Shown here: piece after piece, positions 43,104-52,385 of the stretch
Layout: every line of letters begins with the position of its first letter
Position numbering within the stretch: position 1 is the stretch's first letter
DNA from: Symbiodinium natans
Lineage: Eukaryota; Sar; Dinophyceae; Suessiales; Symbiodiniaceae
Assembly (NCBI GenBank): GCA_905221605.1
Contig: CAJNDS010000138.1
Coordinates: forward strand, 124,001-188,000
Reading direction: 5' to 3'
DNA: 64,000 bases
Translations under genes and position numbers: made by a program
The notes under the pieces: generated by a model
What the model saw: only the letters and a program-made list of their open reading frames with translations
Told to the model about the DNA's origin: nothing
Database searches by the model: none

Positions 43104-43115
43104 GGTTATGAGCCC
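43104..43115 (+). promoter_or_regulatory. Primer binding site, half-tRNA type
   Basis: GGTTATGAGCCC directly after the 5' LTR is complementary to GGGCTCATAACC, the anticodon arm of initiator tRNA-Met in yeast and close relatives. Drosophila copia and yeast Ty5 are known to prime from a tRNA-iMet half cut in this loop. Confidence 0.75.
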
Positions 43116-43170
43116 AAATTAGGTTCCCTGCGGTTGGGTGTTCTCTTAAGGTTTTTGGGATCAAGAAGCA

Positions 43171-45459
43171 ATGCCTTCTCCCAAGCGATGGCTCCAGCCT
43201 TCCTCGGATGGTGGTCAGAATGGTGGAGCTGGAAATGGTGCAGCTGAGTCTCTGGGTGAAAGGGCGGTGCTGGAAGAGGTAATGCCTGGCGCTGAAGAAC
43301 ATCTGGAAGAAGCCTTGGTTGCAGAAGGCCCCAATGTGGGTACGAATCCCAATGTGGATATGGTTAGCAATGCTGAAGCTGAAGGACGTGCTGTCTCTGT
43401 ATCGCCAAAGCCTGGTGAAAAAAGGAACTGGGACGCGACTGGTGGTATAGACCGTGAAATGGAGGTGACTGTTTTACGCGTGTTGCAAAAGCATGGGTAT
43501 CAGCCGTCGACTTCAACTTCGGGCCGAATGGTGGATCAAGGGTCTCAGACCAATCTGAGTGGAGAGGTGCTGCAAGCTGCCAGGAGGCCTCTGAACAAGA
43601 TTAAAGGGGATCCCTCGGTGAGTTCCCTAGGTGGTGGAAGCGGTTACGAACAGAAGGGTGCGGACAGCTTTGAAGCTGCACCAACTGCTGAATACGCCAT
43701 GGGGGAAGAGGAGATCTTACAGATGGAGGCTGAAAGGTTGCGCCAGTTGTCAGAAGAAGAGGAGGAGATGCGTCAAGTCTCTGAAATGGATGGTTTTCGG
43801 AAAGATGAGCATCTGATCAAAGCGTGTGATGGGACAACGTGGGAATGGCACTTCCACGAAGATGGGAGACAATATTACTACTGCCTGGATACGCAGGAAA
43901 GCAAGTGGACATTGCCGGCTGTAGGTGAAAAGACGAAGAGTGACGAGGTGGTTGGGTCTCCTTCGGGCAATGAGCTGGAAATGGAGGCTGCACTGGGTTC
44001 TTCATCATCTGCTCCGACGCCTGAGTCGACGAGGGCATTCCAGGGTAGTGTAAATAGTGTAGGTGAAAAGGATTTTTCCTCTACTATCAGGGATAGCGTT
44101 TTTAGGGCTGGTGGTGACGCCCAGACCTCGGGTTCTCCTGATGAGGAAGGAATTTCTGGAATCCGAGCAGACATCGCTGGAGAACATCTGGATCGGGAAG
44201 AAATGAAAGCGCTTTCTGAGGGTGTGGCAGCGGTGGAATCGGTGGGTCCAGAGGAAAAAATGCCCAATGCGGAGATTGGAACTGTGTCGGCTGCGGAAGA
44301 GCGAGTGGTGGATGTGGTACCTGTCGTTCAGGAAGGTGGTCCTGGAGATTTGGATGACGGAGGGAAAAAGTTGCGCGTTACGACTGAGGAGGTCTCTTCG
44401 TTTGGTGCCAAGAATCTTGCCATTCAAGGGAAAAAAGAAGCTTCTGGAATAGCTGGAGACACGGTTGATCTGAAAGATGAGGCCTGGAGCGCCAATGAAG
44501 CGCGGGTCAATGTGCCAGATAGTACCTGGAGTGCGGAGGAAGCACGGGTTGAGGCGCATATGGTGTCACGTTCCGCGGACGACTGCAACAATGGGGCGCA
44601 GGTCTCCGTAGCAGCTGACGACGGAGGTTCACAGGTGGACGCACTGGTGCAACCTGAAGTTAGCAGCGAGGAACGAAATGGCAAAGGCTACACCGGAGCC
44701 AATGTGGCAGCTGTGGCCAACGATTGTGGTGATTCTCTTTTGGAAACCATGGAGCCAAAGGAGCCTGCGGTGGAAGAAAATGTGCCTGCCGCGGATGAGC
44801 AATCCAACAGCCCTGCAGTGGAAGAAAATTTGCCTGCTGCAGAAGGTTTGACAAAAGACTCCAATGGTGGGTCCACTCCCACGAAGGGGGAAGTATTGCC
44901 GTCTGAAAGCTTGCCGGAAGTCGACACCGAGCGAACTGTAACAGATGAGGCAAAGCCATTGGCTGGAAAAAAGGAAGGTCCTGAACCCCTTGAGCACAAG
45001 GTGGATGATCTTGTGGGACTCGTGCAGGAGCAGGACAAGCAGCTTGACCCAAAGGTGGAAACAAGGGATGTTCCAGGAGCCGATGATACAGAGATGGTTT
45101 CTGAAGAACAGGCAAAGGAAGTGCCCAATGAGGGAGCCTTGGTGACACCTGGGGAGCATTGTTATCAAGCAGGAGATTGGATCACTGCTCTGGTGCGTTG
45201 CATCAATGTATATGGAGCCTTTTTGGAACACGGTGATCTGAATGTGCTGATTCCTGAAGAAGGGAAAAATACACCTTCTTTCAAAATTGGTGACACTGTC
45301 TGTGCGACAGTGAAGAGGGTGGATGATGATGGCACTGCGATTTTGGATTCCTACCTGGTTTTTGAAGAGGACGAGGAGGACTCTTCTCCAGCGCAGCGCA
45401 AATGGAAAATCCTCAGAAGAACAAGAGGAAAGGCAACTCTATGGAGAAAAGATCTATAG
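43171..45459 (+). CDS. CCCH element ORF1: acidic protein with WW-like and S1-like domains
   Basis: 762 codons from ATG, first frame after the leader. The protein is long, acidic and low in hydrophobic residues. Residues about 221-250 (TWEWHFHEDGRQYYYCLD then SKWTLP) fit a WW domain: W224, W246 and P249 with aromatic residues between. Near the C-terminus (about 662-735) AGDWITALVRCINVYGAFLE with FKIGDTVCATVKRV fits an S1/OB-type RNA-binding domain. The end overlaps ORF2 by 58 nt in another frame (-1). A gag-like or RNA-binding role is possible, but nothing here is a known gag fold. Confidence 0.75.
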   Translation: MPSPKRWLQPSSDGGQNGGAGNGAAESLGERAVLEEVMPGAEEHLEEALVAEGPNVGTNPNVDMVSNAEAEGRAVSVSPKPGEKRNWDATGGIDREMEVTVLRVLQKHGYQPSTSTSGRMVDQGSQTNLSGEVLQAARRPLNKIKGDPSVSSLGGGSGYEQKGADSFEAAPTAEYAMGEEEILQMEAERLRQLSEEEEEMRQVSEMDGFRKDEHLIKACDGTTWEWHFHEDGRQYYYCLDTQESKWTLPAVGEKTKSDEVVGSPSGNELEMEAALGSSSSAPTPESTRAFQGSVNSVGEKDFSSTIRDSVFRAGGDAQTSGSPDEEGISGIRADIAGEHLDREEMKALSEGVAAVESVGPEEKMPNAEIGTVSAAEERVVDVVPVVQEGGPGDLDDGGKKLRVTTEEVSSFGAKNLAIQGKKEASGIAGDTVDLKDEAWSANEARVNVPDSTWSAEEARVEAHMVSRSADDCNNGAQVSVAADDGGSQVDALVQPEVSSEERNGKGYTGANVAAVANDCGDSLLETMEPKEPAVEENVPAADEQSNSPAVEENLPAAEGLTKDSNGGSTPTKGEVLPSESLPEVDTERTVTDEAKPLAGKKEGPEPLEHKVDDLVGLVQEQDKQLDPKVETRDVPGADDTEMVSEEQAKEVPNEGALVTPGEHCYQAGDWITALVRCINVYGAFLEHGDLNVLIPEEGKNTPSFKIGDTVCATVKRVDDDGTAILDSYLVFEEDEEDSSPAQRKWKILRRTRGKATLWRKDL

Positions 45460-47183
45460 AGCTCTTCTGGAGGATGGAAAAGCTGATAAGGCCATATAAG
45501 GCCTATGTGGGCAAAATCACTGGGATGTTGCTGAGTCGTACAATAGACGTGGTTATGGAGTGTGTTGCAGATCATGCATTCCTGAATGCGGAAGCTCGGC
45601 GTGCATATGGCATCTTGCAAAGTGATGGTTGGAAGCCCGATGGTACAGAAGGCGCAGGCTTGGGAAAGACAACCACTTTTTCCCGAAAGCAGTACCACAA
45701 CGCGCTCTACGAACTGGCACGTAAGAAAAGGAGATTTAGTGGACCAGTTGTGGGTGAAGCGGTGGCAATGTTGCTGAGTCAAGGCAAAGATGAACTTTGG
45801 AATGCGCTTTGGCTGGATACCAAGCGGTTTTTGCAGGAGCTTGATGGTGCAGTTGAATCTATGAGTAAGAGAGAAAATAAGCCAATGGAAGCCTACATGG
45901 ATCCCGATCAGTATAAGAAGGCTCACCTGACGCCAAAAACTGTGTCACCAGGGTACAGCAAGCTGTGCAAGTTTTTCAATCAGGGAAGGTGTCGCAATGG
46001 AGATGAGTGTTCCTATGAACATCGTCGTTATGGTGAAGGTTGGCCAGGAGGAGGACCAACTGAGCCAAAGAACAGCCAAAAAGCTGGAGACGAGGATGGG
46101 GACATTGGTGACCCTCCTACAGAAGAAGGCACAGTGGATGAGGCACAGCAGGAGCGGGAGGATTCAGCTTTCAGAGCCAAGTACAACTTTGGTAAAGGTG
46201 CATCAAAGGGTGAGTCTGTGTCAGTCGAGCCAAAGAGGCAAATGTGTTTGTATTACAACCAAGGAGGTTGTAAATATGGAAATTCTTGCAGATATTCGCA
46301 CGACGAAAAAGCGGTTTTGGAAGGGACTTGGGAACCCGGCAGATCCTGGGACAATGCTTCTCGGAAAGCCATAAGGGACGCAGGGTTCCATCATTGCTGC
46401 TTCGACTACTACCTCAAAGGGAGATGTCGCGTGCGATATGGTTGCAAGTATTCCCACGACGAAATGTCTGAAGAGCGACTGGCCCAACTGAAGCATCTGG
46501 CGAATGTGGCGAACCATGTTTCGTTTCAAAGAGGAAGAGGATTGGAGATTTCCGACAGGAACACCTTCCAACCACCGGTAAGTCGGGGAGCAGAATCTTC
46601 ATCATCTTCAGCACCACAGGCGTTGCAAATGACCAATGTGTCAAAGAAAACAGGTGAGGGTGATACGCTGGATGGAGCAGATGGAGATGTACAAAAGGAT
46701 TCGGTGGCAGAGTCTACCACGGTACGTCTTCAGAATCCAGAAGAGCCAATAGAAAATTGGATGGCTCGCAACAAACACTTGTGGGTGTATACACCTCACG
46801 TAAGTGACGTGATGATCAAGCTTGGTGTAACCAATGTCAGAGAGCTACAAGAGTATATCTTCGTGGAGGATTTGGTGGAAAAAGGGGTTAACAAGGTGAC
46901 GGCCTGCAAAATTCTGCAATTGGTGGGTGGTGTTCATTACCGGCCAATGTCGCCGGATGTGGCTGTTTCTACCAACGCATCGGTACGCATGGAGCAATCT
47001 TCTGGAAGCCGTGAAGCTGGAGGAGGTGGGGTGAGAACTATCTCTCAGGTGCGTGAAGCTGAAGGCCCTGGTACAAAGGAGATGCCGCGAGGGTCTTATC
47101 GAGAGATCTTCGACACAGGCAAGTGCCGTGACGCTTGGACGCTAGCGCAGAGATCCCCGCTGTGCGTGCAATGCCACCAGTGA
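45402..47183 (+). CDS. CCCH element ORF2: triple CCCH zinc-finger protein
   Basis: 593 codons from ATG. It has three CCCH fingers of the C-x8-C-x5-C-x3-H type typical of RNA-binding proteins: CKFFNQGRCRNGDECSYEH (189-207), CLYYNQGGCKYGNSCRYSH (282-300) and CFDYYLKGRCRVRYGCKYSH (333-352). An N-terminal helical part and a C-terminal part (about 440-520) with a SAM- or helix-hairpin-like WMARNKHLWVYT stretch flank them. It starts within ORF1 and ends within the ORF3 frame, each step being -1. It could be the nucleic-acid-binding part of a split gag. Confidence 0.8.
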   Translation: MENPQKNKRKGNSMEKRSIELFWRMEKLIRPYKAYVGKITGMLLSRTIDVVMECVADHAFLNAEARRAYGILQSDGWKPDGTEGAGLGKTTTFSRKQYHNALYELARKKRRFSGPVVGEAVAMLLSQGKDELWNALWLDTKRFLQELDGAVESMSKRENKPMEAYMDPDQYKKAHLTPKTVSPGYSKLCKFFNQGRCRNGDECSYEHRRYGEGWPGGGPTEPKNSQKAGDEDGDIGDPPTEEGTVDEAQQEREDSAFRAKYNFGKGASKGESVSVEPKRQMCLYYNQGGCKYGNSCRYSHDEKAVLEGTWEPGRSWDNASRKAIRDAGFHHCCFDYYLKGRCRVRYGCKYSHDEMSEERLAQLKHLANVANHVSFQRGRGLEISDRNTFQPPVSRGAESSSSSAPQALQMTNVSKKTGEGDTLDGADGDVQKDSVAESTTVRLQNPEEPIENWMARNKHLWVYTPHVSDVMIKLGVTNVRELQEYIFVEDLVEKGVNKVTACKILQLVGGVHYRPMSPDVAVSTNASVRMEQSSGSREAGGGGVRTISQVREAEGPGTKEMPRGSYREIFDTGKCRDAWTLAQRSPLCVQCHQ

Positions 47184-48970
47184 ACCCGCCAACAAAGGCG
47201 TATCGGTCAAGATCAAACCCTGTTAGAAGGGGAAGGCCCTTGCTGGATAAAAAACAGGTGCGACTGGTGCCACGCTCTCGCTCACAACGGCGTGTGCAGC
47301 CGGCGGAAGTGGTGGAAAAGCCAAAGCCACTGGAACCAGTAAAGCCTCGTGGTGGTTTGTCGTACCCATTCAGCAGAGCGTGGGCAGATTTGGTGGATGA
47401 TGATGATCAGACAGGAGCTCTGGTCTCCTATGCTGATTCCTCAGGTGATTCAAGCGAGGAAGAAACCAACAGCGCTCGACACCTGCGGGAAACCTTTTTG
47501 CGAGAAAGGGATTCACAAAGAACTGAGACACGTGGCAATGTTCCACTTACTGGTTCTTCAAGCTCCAATGATGGGCAGAAAAAATCGGTTCACCTTGGCG
47601 AAGGGCGCGACAAAGCGTCGCGGGGGGAGACCCGCCAAGAAGTGACTTCTCAAGTTTTTTCGCTACCACAACCTTCTCGTCGAACTGAGCAGTCTCAAAA
47701 AAGAGCAAGGGATGGCTCAGTTATAGTTGGTTCGCTGGCGGTGGGCTCCACGGATGAGGTTTTACCTGGGCAAGGTGTTGCTGGACAGGTGAACGTATCT
47801 GAAAGCGCTCAAGTTCTTCCTGGGCAAGAAGTGGCTGGACAGGAGACGGCGCTGGAAGGAGCAGTGCAAATTCCTGGCGAGGAGACTGACCAAAAAGAGG
47901 GAGAAGGTGGGAGCAATGAACTCCGTGGTGATGGTGTGAAGATATTGGATGTTTGTCCGGTGAAGAAGGACCATCAGCAATTGCTTACTAAAGGCCTTCT
48001 GAAGCGGATTTATTGGAAGGTTGCTGTCGGCAAGTTGCCTGTGGGGCAAAGGGACTGTCAGAAGGGGTCCAATAAAATGGATCGAAATTTGGTTATTAGC
48101 ATGTCATCCGAAGGTGCAAGCGAACAGGATTTGAACCTGGCACTGGTGGACGATGCTGATCAGTCAATGGATGATGGTACATTGGTGGTTATGGTGTATG
48201 ACCCACGAACGCTGATTCAGTCGCCAACAACTGATTGGGTTATGCGTCGCGGTTTGACCGATCGTACCATCTGGCCGGCAATAGCGACTGCAGCACAGAG
48301 GATATGTGCTGAAATGGTTCAAGTGGATGAACTGAATGCCCAGCTGGAGACTGGGACACTCCTTTTTCAAAGGAGAGATCAAGGACATTATGGTGATTTG
48401 CATCATTCGTTCCATGAAAATCCGTGCTTGCCGGCGGTGGGAAATTATCCTCTCTCAGTGATGGGTGCATTGCTGTCTCCTGGTCTGGAAGGGGAATTCA
48501 GAAATACTGAAAAGTTTGGAACTGCTATGGAGGCAATCGCCTACGATTGGAGTCGCAGTCCAGGCATGGAAGTTACGGTAGCCAAATTGGTTGCTCCGTT
48601 CCTTACCCTAGGAGGCCAAGGGTCAGTGGTGAATTCAGAATTTCTCTGGCAGCGCGGGAGGGATCAAATGATGGAGTTCCTTCAGGCGGCGACTTGTGCT
48701 GATCAATTGGAGGTTCTCTGGAAAAGGATGGACGACGATGCTGACGAGGAAGTGGATCCTTCAGGGATGGTGCTGGAGATTCTCGGACAGCAAGATGCGG
48801 TACTTGAACAAGGGATCAATGAATCCCCTATTCCCATTGAAGATGCTGGAAGTGAGACAATTGGTGACACTGGAAGGGATAGCAAAGCGCCAGAAGTTTC
48901 TCCAGAAGAGGAGACATCCAGTGGTTCATCAAGATTGGCTGGCACCAGAATGTTCTTGTGGTCGGTGTAA
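47132..48970 (+). CDS. CCCH element ORF3, unknown
   Basis: About 612 codons open from 47132; there is no obvious ATG near the start, so a shift from ORF2 (they overlap at 47132-47183) is the simplest way in. No domain recognised; a repeated motif LPGQ(G/E)VAGQ occurs near residues 210-240. It ends with TAA 48968-48970, after which the same frame stays open through ORF4. Confidence 0.65.
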   Translation, partial: RLDASAEIPAVRAMPPVNPPTKAYRSRSNPVRRGRPLLDKKQVRLVPRSRSQRRVQPAEVVEKPKPLEPVKPRGGLSYPFSRAWADLVDDDDQTGALVSYADSSGDSSEEETNSARHLRETFLRERDSQRTETRGNVPLTGSSSSNDGQKKSVHLGEGRDKASRGETRQEVTSQVFSLPQPSRRTEQSQKRARDGSVIVGSLAVGSTDEVLPGQGVAGQVNVSESAQVLPGQEVAGQETALEGAVQIPGEETDQKEGEGGSNELRGDGVKILDVCPVKKDHQQLLTKGLLKRIYWKVAVGKLPVGQRDCQKGSNKMDRNLVISMSSEGASEQDLNLALVDDADQSMDDGTLVVMVYDPRTLIQSPTTDWVMRRGLTDRTIWPAIATAAQRICAEMVQVDELNAQLETGTLLFQRRDQGHYGDLHHSFHENPCLPAVGNYPLSVMGALLSPGLEGEFRNTEKFGTAMEAIAYDWSRSPGMEVTVAKLVAPFLTLGGQGSVVNSEFLWQRGRDQMMEFLQAATCADQLEVLWKRMDDDADEEVDPSGMVLEILGQQDAVLEQGINESPIPIEDAGSETIGDTGRDSKAPEVSPEEETSSGSSRLAGTRMFLWSV

Positions 48971-50866
48971 TCTCGTGTCGCTTCCAACTGGGATTTTTCT
49001 ACGCAGGACCGCACTACTGGTAGGATCTTTGACAGCACGAAGGGGTATCCTGGTGAAGGACCGGACAATGGTGACGATTTTTCCTCTAAGAGGAACTTAC
49101 CCTGGATCTCTGAAGATTACCTCGACGAAGTGGTGTCAAAAAAGAGGGAAAGGTCTTCAGATATGGATGGGTTGGATGGGTTTGTTCCGGAAAGTGAGGG
49201 ACAGTCGGAAAACGTAGAGGTGGAGAATTTTACTGCCTCTAGAATTCTTATGGCTCTTTGGAAAAAGGGATATAGAGCTGGGTATAGGAGGTTGTGTCGT
49301 TCGAATGTATCTGGATCCAAGGTTGGAGCAATGAATCATCCAATCAAAAAGGTGCGGAAGATCGGCACTAGAAAGGCCTTCTTGAAAATGTTCAATGTTT
49401 TTGGATCGTCTCAGCGTGGCTCAGGAGCTGGTGGAAAACCAATCATGAAGGTGGTAGGACCAAGGCCAGGTTTTCCAGCTGTACTCAAAGCATCAAATAC
49501 TGATAGCACCTTGGGTGAAGGGAGCAGTTCTCAGGTACATGGCAATGTTCATGTAGAGCAGAATCGCCCTATGGACCGGTACGAGGCGGAGCGTCTGGAG
49601 AAGAGGAAGAAAGGCTTCTGCTATTGGTTCAGCAGGGGAAAAGATCGCTGCAAATTTGGTGAGAGTTGCAAATTCATCCATTCAGAAGATGATGTGGTGC
49701 TACAATCGTATTGGTGCAAGTACTATGTGGCTGGGAGACACTGCTTCTCTGGAGAGAACTGTAAGTTCTCACACAATGCAACTGGTGTAAGGTGTATCCA
49801 GTTTGCTCAGTCTGGGAAGTGCCGTTATGGGGACAAGTGTGTCTTTGAGCATGGTGATCCGCTGGATGAACAGAGGCCAAGGTCTCCAAGGACGCGCCCA
49901 AGGGATAGTCCAAGGAGAAGTGCTGGTACAAGAGGTGGAGGAAAGGAGATTTCTCCTGAACGGTATGATGAAGAAGAGGAGGATTTCATGGTGTATGACG
50001 ACGATACCAGGATGGTAGAACTGCTGATGCAGGCGATTTCATATATGTCTGATGGCAAGTCAGATTTAGCTCGTGCAGAGGCGGACCCAGTGTTCAAACT
50101 CCTGAAGTTCAATGGAGACACTGAACAGATGGATACAGAATGGTGTTCATGGACCACTGGTATGCTGTCCTTGCTGGAACTTCACGAAATAGTGAAGTCG
50201 TATGAGGTTTCGCTGGTGGACGTGGAAGAATGGGTCAATGACCTGAGGATATGGTTCCAGCGAGCCAATATGGAAGAAGAGAGAGATCCAAAAAGGGGCA
50301 AAAAGAGGTCCCTAGAAAGGGAGTCCAGTAAGGATACTCCTGCCGAAAAGGAGGTGGTTGGAACTTCGGAGACGGATGTTGCCGTTGAAGAAGAGGTGAA
50401 AAAGGCCAAAAAGAAGAGGAAAACTGCGGCTAGCGAGGATCCTTATACTCTTCTGGTTCCAAAGCCGAAGAATTTGCCGGCGAACATTGAGAAGGGTGGA
50501 TCATCATCCAATGCGGTGGTTTCTGGAGGGGAAAAGGCCTCTTCGAGAATGCGCACAAAGGCAAGCGTCGTGGGAAAGACGAAGAAGAAAGAGAAAAGTC
50601 AAAGCCCCAAGAAGGAAGAGGTGGTAGTGGTGAAAGGTCCTGAGGAAAAGGATCGTTCCTCTGATGTGGATGCGCAAGCGTCTACTACTGTGGATGCAGA
50701 GCTGGGTCAATCTTGCCAAGCAATTGAGGACGCGAAGAGAGAAGGATTGGTATCCTCAATTCAAAGGTGTGTGCAGGATCCTGTTCTTACAGTGTCGGAC
50801 CTGGAGCACGTTTTGCTGCGACTTCACCTAAGCATCGATGCCCACCGGAAGAAGAAGAAGGGATGA
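48971..50866 (+). CDS. CCCH element ORF4: triple CCCH zinc-finger protein, same frame as ORF3
   Basis: The frame is open from just after the ORF3 stop; the first GTG is at 49130 and the first ATG-started product would be shorter. It has three CCCH fingers (CYWFSRGKDRCKFGESCKFIH region, CKYYVAGRHCFSGENCKFSH and CIQFAQSGKCRYGDKCVFEH, about residues 164-241 counted from 49130), then a basic, Ser/Lys-rich tail. With ORF3 it forms one 1244-codon frame interrupted by a single TAA, so it is either a recent nonsense change or a readthrough product. Confidence 0.72.
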   Translation, partial: SRVASNWDFSTQDRTTGRIFDSTKGYPGEGPDNGDDFSSKRNLPWISEDYLDEVVSKKRERSSDMDGLDGFVPESEGQSENVEVENFTASRILMALWKKGYRAGYRRLCRSNVSGSKVGAMNHPIKKVRKIGTRKAFLKMFNVFGSSQRGSGAGGKPIMKVVGPRPGFPAVLKASNTDSTLGEGSSSQVHGNVHVEQNRPMDRYEAERLEKRKKGFCYWFSRGKDRCKFGESCKFIHSEDDVVLQSYWCKYYVAGRHCFSGENCKFSHNATGVRCIQFAQSGKCRYGDKCVFEHGDPLDEQRPRSPRTRPRDSPRRSAGTRGGGKEISPERYDEEEEDFMVYDDDTRMVELLMQAISYMSDGKSDLARAEADPVFKLLKFNGDTEQMDTEWCSWTTGMLSLLELHEIVKSYEVSLVDVEEWVNDLRIWFQRANMEEERDPKRGKKRSLERESSKDTPAEKEVVGTSETDVAVEEEVKKAKKKRKTAASEDPYTLLVPKPKNLPANIEKGGSSSNAVVSGGEKASSRMRTKASVVGKTKKKEKSQSPKKEEVVVVKGPEEKDRSSDVDAQASTTVDAELGQSCQAIEDAKREGLVSSIQRCVQDPVLTVSDLEHVLLRLHLSIDAHRKKKKG

Positions 50867-50868
50867 CT

Positions 50869-51242
50869 GGATGGTATTGATGAGGGAATGGTTTTTTCTC
50901 TTTCTGAAGACAAGTGCGCTGGAACAGCCAATGTGCTGAAAGTATGGTGGTTACTATTAAGGGTATGGAAATCCCTGATAGTAGAAAGTTAGTAGCCTTT
51001 TGCGTAGCGAAGACCACGGTTCGTGGTGAAGAAGGCTGAAGAGTCTTCAATGACAAGAGAATCATGGTGGTAAAAAGATTCTCTATGGTAAAAGGTGTTT
51101 AGCCAATGTGCTATAAATTCGTCCTGGATGACGTTAAACCATAACATGCATTCCAAGCAGCTGGCTGCTGCCCTAATGGCAGTTTTTGGCCAAAAGTCTG
51201 CACCTCCAGTGTGTGTCCTAGGAAATCCTAGGACAGGGGGAG
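50869..51242 (+). other. CCCH element 3' untranslated region with hairpins and polypurine tract
   Basis: Hairpins: ACCACG/CGTGGT with a 3-nt loop (51013-51027) and AGAGAATC/GATTCTCT (51056-51084), plus an imperfect one at 50948-50980. From about 51118 the sequence is shared with the minus-strand copia element, including the palindrome TCCTAGGAAATCCTAGGA and the purine tract before the LTR. Confidence 0.7.
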
Positions 51243-51534
51243 TGCGGAGCTGCAGTTTGTATTGTGGAAAAGAGTTGGTGTTGAAGGATAAAGGGTCAAT
51301 GAACCTGGTAACCTTTGTGGCTCAAGAATGGCCACTAACAACGGCTGTTCAAAGCGAAAAGCAGTGCCCTGGGGTTTGGGGTTGGGGTTGGTGTCTGGTT
51401 ACTTTGGTAAGGATATCCCCCTCCCTCCTTCGGGTGCTCTTGTTTGGATCTGTGTTGTGTTCTTCGGTTCAGGGAGTTCATTTAGGCAGCCAAGGGTTGA
51501 GATTCCTTCTTTTCCCCTTTTGGTTGCCCCCGTA
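51243..51534 (+). repeat. 3' LTR of CCCH element
   Basis: 292 bp, TG...TA ends; followed directly by CCCTAAACCC. Confidence 0.93.
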
Positions 51535-52385
51535 CCCTAAACCCTAAAAAACCCAAGACCCTAAACCCCAAAAAACCCTAAACCCTAAAAAACCCTAAAC
51601 CCTAAAAACAACCCTAAACCCTAAACCCTAAAAAGCCCTAAACCCTAAACCCGAAAAAACCCTAACAAACCCTAAACCCGAAAAAACCCTAAACCCTAAA
51701 AAACCCTAAACCCTAAACCCTAAAAAACCCTAAACCCTGAAAAATCCTAAACCCTAAACCCTAAGAAAACCCTAAACCCTAAACCCTAAAAAACCCTAAA
51801 CCCTAAACCCTAAACCCTAAAAAACCCTAAACCCTGAAAAACCCTAAACCCTAAACCCTAAAAAATCCCTAAACCCTAAACCCTAAAAAACCCTAAACCC
51901 TAAACCCGAAAAAACCCTAACAAACCCTAAACCCTACAAAACCCTAAACCCTAAACCCGAAAAAACCCTAACCAACCCTAAACCCTAAAAAACCCTAAAC
52001 CCTAAAAAACCCTAAACCCTAAACCCTAAACCCTAAAAAACCCTAAAGCCTAAAGAACCCTAAACCCTAAAAAACCCTAAGCCCTAAACCCTAAACCCTA
52101 AAAAAACCTAAACCCTAAACCCTAAAAAACCCTAAACCCTAAACCCTAAAAAACCCTAAAGCCTAAAAAACCCTAAACCCTAAAAAACCCTAAGCCCTAA
52201 ACCCTAAACCCTAAAAAAACCCTAAACCCGGAAAAACCCTAAACCGTAAACCCTAAAAAACCCTAAACCCTAAAAAACCCTAAGCCCTAAACCCTAAAAA
52301 AAACCCAAACCCTAAAAAACCCTATACCCTAAAAAACCCTAAACCCTAAAAAACCCTAAACCGTAAACCCTAAAAAACCCTAAGC
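51535..52385. repeat. Telomere-like array with CCCTAAAAAA spacers, right of the LTR element
   Basis: About 850 bp of CCCTAAA and CCCTAAAAAA units with variants (CCCGAAAAAA, CCCTGAAAAA). It is the longest telomere-like tract in the window and the continuation of 42540-42811. Confidence 0.95.

Larger units (their letters stand above)
42812..51534 (+). mobile_element. Non-autonomous LTR retrotransposon encoding CCCH zinc-finger proteins
   Basis: 8723 bp with two 292-bp LTRs (TGCGG...CCGTA, one difference by eye) flanked by CCCTA (42807-42811 and 51535-51539) inside one telomere-like array. A 12-nt primer site complementary to the anticodon arm of initiator tRNA-Met follows the 5' LTR, and a polypurine tract (GGACAGGGGGAG) precedes the 3' LTR. 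Inside are four large frames with WW-like, S1-like and CCCH motifs, but I find no protease, integrase, RT or RNase H motif in any frame. The last 120 bp before the 3' LTR and the LTR itself resemble those of the minus-strand copia element at 56168, which is the likely type of helper. Confidence 0.88.

Noticed and set aside
42811-43247. Frames of 97-150 codons at 42811-43247 and 51095-51547
   Set aside because: They are readings of the LTRs of the CCCH element.
44005-45231. Long minus-strand frames of 146-200 codons
   Set aside because: They are antisense shadows of ORF1 with biased composition.
42540-52385. CRISPR-like array from regular short repeats
   Set aside because: The repeats are direct CCCTAAA/CCCTAAAAAA units without unique spacers, in a eukaryotic context.
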